NCBI RefSeq assembly: GCF_900115845.1
Contig: NZ_FOXX01000001.1
Coordinates: forward strand, 496,001 to 560,000
Direction: 5' to 3'
DNA from: Priestia endophytica DSM 13796
Lineage (GTDB): Bacteria > Bacillota > Bacilli > Bacillales > Bacillaceae_H
DNA length: 64,000 nucleotides
The notes under the pieces are model-generated. The model had not been told where the DNA came from. It saw only the letters and a list, made by a program, of their open reading frames with translations, and ran no database searches. Shown one piece after another: positions 60,402 to 64,000 of the stretch. Within the stretch, counting starts at the first letter, position 1. Every line of letters begins with the position of its first letter. The translations under genes and the position numbers were made by a program.

Positions 60402-60500
60402 TGTGGATAACTTTATTCACACTATACATCCTGTTTCTTCAACAATCTTAAAAGTTACGAACATTATACCCACAACTTATCCACTCTCTTTTGTGGATAA
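60402..60500. promoter_or_regulatory. Cluster of four DnaA boxes upstream of sda
   Basis: TGTGGATAA (60402-60410), TTATTCACA (60413-60421), TTATCCACT (60477-60485, one mismatch) and TGTGGATAA (60492-60500). Three match TTATNCACA exactly in one or other orientation. In B. subtilis sda is activated by DnaA. Confidence 0.85.
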
Positions 60501-60508
60501 CGGAACGA

Positions 60509-60537
60509 TTGTTCTAACTTTTAAAACATGATAGATT
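60509..60537 (+). promoter_or_regulatory. Possible sigma-A promoter of sda
   Basis: TTGTTC, 17-base spacer, TAGATT, just downstream of the last DnaA box. Confidence 0.45.
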
Positions 60538-60664
60538 AAGGTTACAGAAATTCACATAACCTACTTATCTATGCCTGAAAACGTTTATATAGAACACCCT
60601 AAAGTTTTTTTAAACGATAAAGTCTTTTTTTGAAAATGCTCTCATACTATAGGAGGTGACAGGA

Positions 60665-60805
60665 GTGGAAAAGCTGTCAGATAAGGTATTAGTTGAATCA
60701 TATTGCAAAGCAAATGAATTAAAATTGAGTCCTGAGTTTATTAAGCTTATCGAAAAAGAAATTGAAAGACGTTCTCTTCATGCTAAAATCAAAATTTCTT
60801 CCTAA
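60665..60805 (+). CDS. sda: Sporulation checkpoint protein Sda
   Basis: 46 codons, [20 protein letters not shown] to [13 protein letters not shown], clearly like B. subtilis Sda, a helical hairpin. It inhibits the KinA kinase so that sporulation does not begin while DNA replication is starting or damaged. GTG start with AGGAGGTGA 8 bases before. Divergent from yqeG and under DnaA boxes. It ends 10 bases from convergent psd with no clear terminator. Confidence 0.95.
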   Translation: MEKLSDKVLVESYCKANELKLSPEFIKLIEKEIERRSLHAKIKISS

Positions 60806-60814
60806 GTTATTACT

Positions 60815-61597
60815 TCACGATTGAAATCGACCGAGCGTTTGGCCAACCTTCACTTTTTGACCTTTTTGAATAGATGCATCTGTTACAAAAGAATCTTTTT
60901 CAAAAAGTAAAATGACAGTTGAGCCGAATGAAAAATACGCAATTTCATCTCCTTTGTTAATAGACTTCTCATCATGAGTCATTGTAATGCTATTTACAAA
61001 CATTGCGCCAACTTTTACTAATAAAAAGCGATGCTCATTGTAAGCAAGTTCTGTTAACTTGCGATAATTTTTCACTAACGGTGCTTTGCCGTATTTTAAA
61101 CCAAGCTGATTTACTGGATATGACTTATTTCCAAGAGTCCATGTCTTCATAATATCGGCATCAGCAGGACTATGAATTCGATGATAGTCACTCGGACTTA
61201 GATATAGGATAAAATAAGTACCTCCTATATACTTTTGCAGTTCGTAAGCATTTCCAACAAGCTCTTTTACAGAATACGGCTTTTCTTTTACAATCATTTC
61301 TGTTTTATTTGTTAAAGTACCGTATTGTTCGATTTCCCCATCTACAGGACTAATAATCACCTCTTTTTGTAAAGAAAATGGGCGAGCTTGATCTTTTAAC
61401 TTTCTAGTAAAAAGTTCGTGTAGCGTTCCGTATTCATTAAGTTCCTTGCTCATTTCTTCCTGTTTAACATTATAAAGTTTTGCATATGACCGAATGAATT
61501 TTCTGCTAAATGGAGAGCACGAAAAACGCTCTATTAACTTTGAAGTAAAAGGTCTATTTGTTAATTCTATAAAAGACTGATAAAGGATTTTTTTCAT
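60815..61597 (-). CDS. psd: Phosphatidylserine decarboxylase Psd
   Basis: Makes phosphatidylethanolamine. About 260 residues of proenzyme: HRIHSPAD (catalytic His), SPVDGEIEQYG and the self-cleavage site in YFSFGSTVILLF, where Ser of GST becomes the pyruvoyl group (FGST instead of the LGST common in proteobacteria). ATG 61597, 6 bases after GAGAGG. Divergent from pssA; in B. subtilis the two are in one operon elsewhere. Confidence 0.95.
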   Translation of the reverse strand: MKKILYQSFIELTNRPFTSKLIERFSCSPFSRKFIRSYAKLYNVKQEEMSKELNEYGTLHELFTRKLKDQARPFSLQKEVIISPVDGEIEQYGTLTNKTEMIVKEKPYSVKELVGNAYELQKYIGGTYFILYLSPSDYHRIHSPADADIMKTWTLGNKSYPVNQLGLKYGKAPLVKNYRKLTELAYNEHRFLLVKVGAMFVNSITMTHDEKSINKGDEIAYFSFGSTVILLFEKDSFVTDASIQKGQKVKVGQTLGRFQS

Positions 61598-61722
61598 AAA
61601 TTTCCTCTCTATCACAATTTTTCCCACTGTTTTTCTTTACTATCCTACTTTTTAGACTTACAATAATTTTATCTGTATAATTTCTTTATTTTTATGAGTC
61701 AGCTCTTTAAGGAGTGAAAAAT

Positions 61723-62262
61723 TTGTTTTTATTAGATTATCTTGATTATACTTTAAAAAAGCTTAAGGCCCATTCTGCAAATTGTTTAACGTTAATAAAT
61801 CTGTCTTTAGGAACTTTTGCTCTTATCTCTATTTTTCATCATGAATTTCGATTAAGCTTGTTTCTCATTTTTCTTGCTGCATTTGCTGACAGGTTTGACG
61901 GCATGGTTGCTCGAAAATTTGGTGTTGAATCTGAATTTGGTAAACAACTAGACTCCATGTGTGACATTATTTCATTTGGAATCGCACCAGCTTTACTCGT
62001 TTATCAAGGGGTATTACATGAATATGGAACACCTGGCACGCTTTTCACAATTTTTTATGTAGCCTGCAGCGCTATGCGTCTCGCACGCTTTAACATTTCA
62101 GAAAACAACGGATATTTCACAGGTCTTCCTATTACAGCAGCAGGCTGTTTAATCACATTTTCTTTTTTATTTCATAAAGTGATTCCAGGGCATCTTTTCA
62201 TGTTTCTTGTAGTGATCTTATCTGTTCTAATGATTAGTAACTTCAAACTTAAAAAAGTATAA
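61723..62262 (+). CDS. pssA: CDP-diacylglycerol-serine O-phosphatidyltransferase PssA
   Basis: Integral membrane enzyme that makes phosphatidylserine. About 179 residues with six hydrophobic segments and the CDP-alcohol phosphotransferase motif: DGMVAR, eight residues, G, three residues, D, three residues, D (in the FDGMVARKFGV to SMCD stretch). Start TTG at 61723 with AAGGAG 8 bases upstream; GTG at 61714 overlaps that site. Substrate serine is inferred from the adjoining psd. Confidence 0.93.
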   Translation: MFLLDYLDYTLKKLKAHSANCLTLINLSLGTFALISIFHHEFRLSLFLIFLAAFADRFDGMVARKFGVESEFGKQLDSMCDIISFGIAPALLVYQGVLHEYGTPGTLFTIFYVACSAMRLARFNISENNGYFTGLPITAAGCLITFSFLFHKVIPGHLFMFLVVILSVLMISNFKLKKV

Positions 62263-62310
62263 CACAACTTAGCGTACAATGTTTATTTGTTTCTTACAAT
62301 AATGAATAAA

Positions 62311-62348
62311 TAAAAAAGAAGTGGCATAAACACCACTTCTTTTTTATT
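62311..62348. terminator. Bidirectional terminator between pssA and the YjcZ-like gene
   Basis: AAGAAGTGG / CCACTTCTT, with A and T runs at the flanks. It overlaps the stop codon of the small leftward gene. Confidence 0.9.
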
Positions 62349-62502
62349 TCCAACAGTATCCAAAATAATAGAATCCACCGAAAATAAGCAAAATGACTAC
62401 AAGAATGATAATCAAGGCAAAAGCCCAGCCCCCGCCTCCGTAGCCTCCTCCATATGGAGTATAACTATCACAGTATGGCGAGCATCCTCCATACCCATAC
62501 AT
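62344..62502 (-). CDS. YjcZ-like small sporulation membrane protein
   Basis: 52 codons: a Gly/Tyr-rich head (MYGYGGCSPYCDSY, then GGGYGGGGW) and a single hydrophobic C-terminal helix (FALIIILVVILLIFGG) followed by FYYFGYCWK. It resembles the YjcZ family of small spore proteins in composition and layout. ATG 62502 lies 6 bases after GAGGTGA. A good sigma-K promoter is upstream, which supports late mother-cell expression. Role unknown. Confidence 0.75.
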   Translation of the reverse strand: MYGYGGCSPYCDSYTPYGGGYGGGGWAFALIIILVVILLIFGGFYYFGYCWK

Positions 62503-62522
62503 GTACATTCACCTCTTTATTT

Positions 62523-62551
62523 TATACTATGTACAGGAATGGAGTTCGTGT
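62523..62551 (-). promoter_or_regulatory. Sigma-K type promoter of the YjcZ-like gene
   Basis: Minus strand ACAC (62551-62548), 16-base spacer, CATAGTATA (62531-62523), matching the sigma-K pattern (AC / CATAnnnTA). Confidence 0.6.
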
Positions 62552-62579
62552 AGGCATATATGTATATTTTGTCTCTGTT

Positions 62580-63158
62580 CTAATTTGAAAGCTCAACTTT
62601 CCCTTTAAAGTGTTCATAAGAATGAATAACTGCCTTGTCTCCCTTTTTTATTATTCCTGGTTTTTCTACAACACAAACGATTCCTCTTCTATCATAAGCC
62701 ATTTTTACAAATTTTCCGGCTATCTTTTTTTCCGGATATTGACTTTGAATAACCTTTCCCGGATGGATACAAGGATGATTGGCCCCTTCACAAAGTAAAG
62801 CGGCTCCGCTAGGAAAAACAATGCGGCTTCCTTCTTTTAAAAGTGTAAAATTATCGATTCCTTCAACAATAAGGTTTGCTCCAAGCCATTCAGGACGCAC
62901 TTCCTCAATTTTCAACAATTGCGCCACTTCCGCACATTCTTCAGCTGAAACGATAGAAATTTGTCTTCGATTAAAGATCTCTGTTCCCTTTTCATACATT
63001 GGCTCTCTTTCTCCAGCTTTCTTCGTTAAACCAAAATGAAGGTCACCAGGAATTCCTCCAAATTCCACCTGTACTTCTGCTCGTTCTTCTGTAATAAATG
63101 ACCCCTTCTCTGTTGCCATAAAAACCCCTAGAACTTTTGCTTCTATTTTTTGAAACAT
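62580..63158 (-). CDS. MOSC domain protein
   Basis: About 192 residues. MOSC (molybdenum cofactor sulfurase C-terminal) domain with IPGDLHFGLTKKAG, NRRQISIVSAEE, GANLIVEG and a conserved Cys in LLCEGANHPC. Probably a sulfur or cofactor-handling protein; function not established. ATG 63158, 8 bases after AAGGA; the longer frame is not conserved. Single gene divergent from sigK. Confidence 0.8.
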   Translation of the reverse strand: MFQKIEAKVLGVFMATEKGSFITEERAEVQVEFGGIPGDLHFGLTKKAGEREPMYEKGTEIFNRRQISIVSAEECAEVAQLLKIEEVRPEWLGANLIVEGIDNFTLLKEGSRIVFPSGAALLCEGANHPCIHPGKVIQSQYPEKKIAGKFVKMAYDRRGIVCVVEKPGIIKKGDKAVIHSYEHFKGKVELSN

Positions 63159-63508
63159 CGGACCCTTCCTTCCAAAGTATGGTATAAGTTTCTCTGTATT
63201 TATTATAATCATGATTGATCCCTTAATCATAGAACATGATGCAAAATTTATTAACTAGCTTATAGCGTATTACGTTTTCTTCTTAAAATTAGGTATAAAC
63301 TATGTACTTTCTTTTAACTATACTCATACTCTAAACTATCACTTTAACCTTATTTTTCTATTTTAAACGCTTTTTTTCTTATTTTTCTAGGCATATCTCC
63401 TCAGAGAGTTCCAAGCTCCTTAAAAGGACATTGTACAGACACAAACTAGGCTCCTGTCACATATAAATAAAGTATCGTTACAATGGTGGTAATTTCTACG
63501 GAGGTGGT
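63159..63508. other. 350-base divergent spacer upstream of sigK
   Basis: Very AT-rich; contains the sigma-E type promoter of sigK at 63457-63484 and the upstream side of the MOSC gene. No gene or stable hairpin seen. Confidence 0.5.
63457..63484 (+). promoter_or_regulatory. Sigma-E type promoter of sigK
   Basis: TCACATA (63457-63463), 13-base spacer, GTTACAAT (63477-63484), similar to the sigma-E consensus -10 CATACAAT. It ends about 25 bases before the start codon. Sigma-E with SpoIIID activates sigK in B. subtilis. Confidence 0.55.
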
Positions 63509-64000
63509 ATGATGCCCGGCTTTTTTACGACTTTAGGTTACTTTGTTAAAGAGCTCGTTTTCCTTGTTTCCTACGTTAAGAACAACGCTTTTCCACAACC
63601 TCTCTCGCCGCAAGAAGAAAAAAAATACTTACTGCTTATGGAGCAAGGGGACGCACATGCTCGCAATATGTTAATTGAACATAACTTACGTCTTGTGGCA
63701 CACATTGTAAAGAAATTTGAAAATACAGGAGAAGACTCAGAGGATCTTATCTCCATCGGAACAATCGGGCTTATTAAAGCAATTGAGAGCTATTCACAAG
63801 GCAAAGGAACAAAGCTTGCAACATATGCTGCTAGATGTATTGAAAATGAAATCTTAATGCATCTCCGTGCTCTAAAGAAAACGAAGAAAGATGTTTCTCT
63901 TCATGATCCAATCGGGCAAGATAAAGAAGGAAATGAAATTTCTTTAATTGATGTGTTAAAATCTGAAGCAGACGACGTAATTGAAACGATTCAGCTTAAT
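63509..64000 (+). CDS. sigK: RNA polymerase sporulation sigma factor SigK precursor (5' part)
   Basis: Late mother-cell sigma factor. 164 codons are in the window and the 3' end lies beyond it. Pro-sequence [20 protein letters not shown], then the SpoIVFB cleavage site at S21/Y22 (SYVKNNAF). Region 2 follows ([37 protein letters not shown]) and then the start of region 3. The reading frame passes unbroken through the [11 protein letters not shown] region, where B. subtilis is split by the skin element. GGAGGTGG precedes two ATGs; 63509 gives the family length, 63512 has better spacing. Confidence 0.96.
   Translation, partial: MMPGFFTTLGYFVKELVFLVSYVKNNAFPQPLSPQEEKKYLLLMEQGDAHARNMLIEHNLRLVAHIVKKFENTGEDSEDLISIGTIGLIKAIESYSQGKGTKLATYAARCIENEILMHLRALKKTKKDVSLHDPIGQDKEGNEISLIDVLKSEADDVIETIQLN

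Larger units (their letters stand above)
60206..60664. other. 459-base divergent spacer between yqeG and sda
   Basis: Contains a 12-base direct repeat (60310-60335), four DnaA-box-like 9-mers (60402-60500) and a probable sda promoter (60509-60537). No gene is seen. Confidence 0.6.

Noticed and set aside
60402-60500. DnaA-box cluster as a replication origin
   Set aside because: No dnaA/dnaN, no AT-rich unwinding trio region, and the boxes lie at sda, a known DnaA target in B. subtilis.

Overview
The window is a 64 kb stretch of low-GC core chromosome from an endospore-forming, potentially competent member of the Bacillaceae (Bacillus in the broad sense). Four things support this. The gene order runs almost exactly along the Bacillus subtilis yqe/yqf block. 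Sporulation genes are present (gpr, yqfC-yqfD, sda, sigK). The comER/comEA-comEB-comEC late-competence cluster is complete. Shine-Dalgarno sites are strong (AAGGAGG type), with frequent GTG and TTG starts. I could not fix the species: the germination protease differs clearly from what I remember of the B. megaterium protein. No tRNA, rRNA, insertion sequence, prophage or CRISPR array is visible.

Layout, left to right. 0.1-5 kb: a Na/Pi cotransporter with PhoP-box-like repeats upstream, an MFS efflux protein, a LysM protein (yqfZ) and ispG. 5-10 kb: yqfW, yqfX, a zinc-uptake operon (znuC-znuB-zur) behind a Zur box, yqfU and yqfT. 10-16 kb: nfo, cshB, yqfQ, ispH, yqfO, trmK and cccA. 16-22 kb: the macromolecular-synthesis genes sigA, dnaG and yqxD, followed by yqfL and ccpN. 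22-33 kb: a long leftward run of recO, yqzL, era, cdd, dgkA, ybeY, pgpH, phoH, yqfD, yqfC, yqfB, floA and yqeZ. 33-35.5 kb: yqeY, rpsU, a second shorter Na/Pi-type protein and deoC. 35.6-43.6 kb: the class I heat-shock operon hrcA-grpE-dnaK-dnaJ-prmA-rsmE-mtaB with a perfect CIRCE. 43.6-49 kb: hemW, lepA, yqxA, gpr and rpsT. 49-55 kb: holA, yqzM and the com genes. 55-60 kb: yqeM, rsfS, yqeK, nadD, yhbY, aroE, yqeH and yqeG, an assembly and NAD/shikimate housekeeping operon. 60-64 kb: sda under a cluster of DnaA boxes, divergent psd and pssA, a small spore-type protein, a MOSC protein and the 5' part of sigK.

The genes work together in recognisable modules: ribosome assembly and maturation (era, ybeY, rsfS, yqeH, prmA, rsmE, mtaB, lepA), chaperones (hrcA, grpE, dnaK, dnaJ), DNA replication, repair and uptake (dnaG, holA, recO, nfo, comE genes), isoprenoid synthesis (ispG, ispH), phospholipids (dgkA, psd, pssA), metal and phosphate supply, and sporulation timing (sda, gpr, sigK). 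Many listed starts were corrected inward, because a GTG inside the Shine-Dalgarno sequence itself (GGAGGTG) mimics an upstream start.

The window is mostly ordinary core genome and I do not see a wholly new system. The points most worth a second look are: (1) yqxD, which has no ATG/GTG/TTG ahead of its conserved core and seems to start at ATA; (2) the absence of spoIIP from its usual place between gpr and yqxA; (3) three 11-base-phased PhoP-like repeats at the Na/Pi cotransporter; (4) a Zur-box-controlled zinc operon without its binding protein; (5) a degenerate half-type Na/Pi protein next to rpsU; (6) four DnaA boxes at sda; (7) a sigK that is not interrupted at the classical skin site; and (8) a possible short RNA opposite the sigA terminator.
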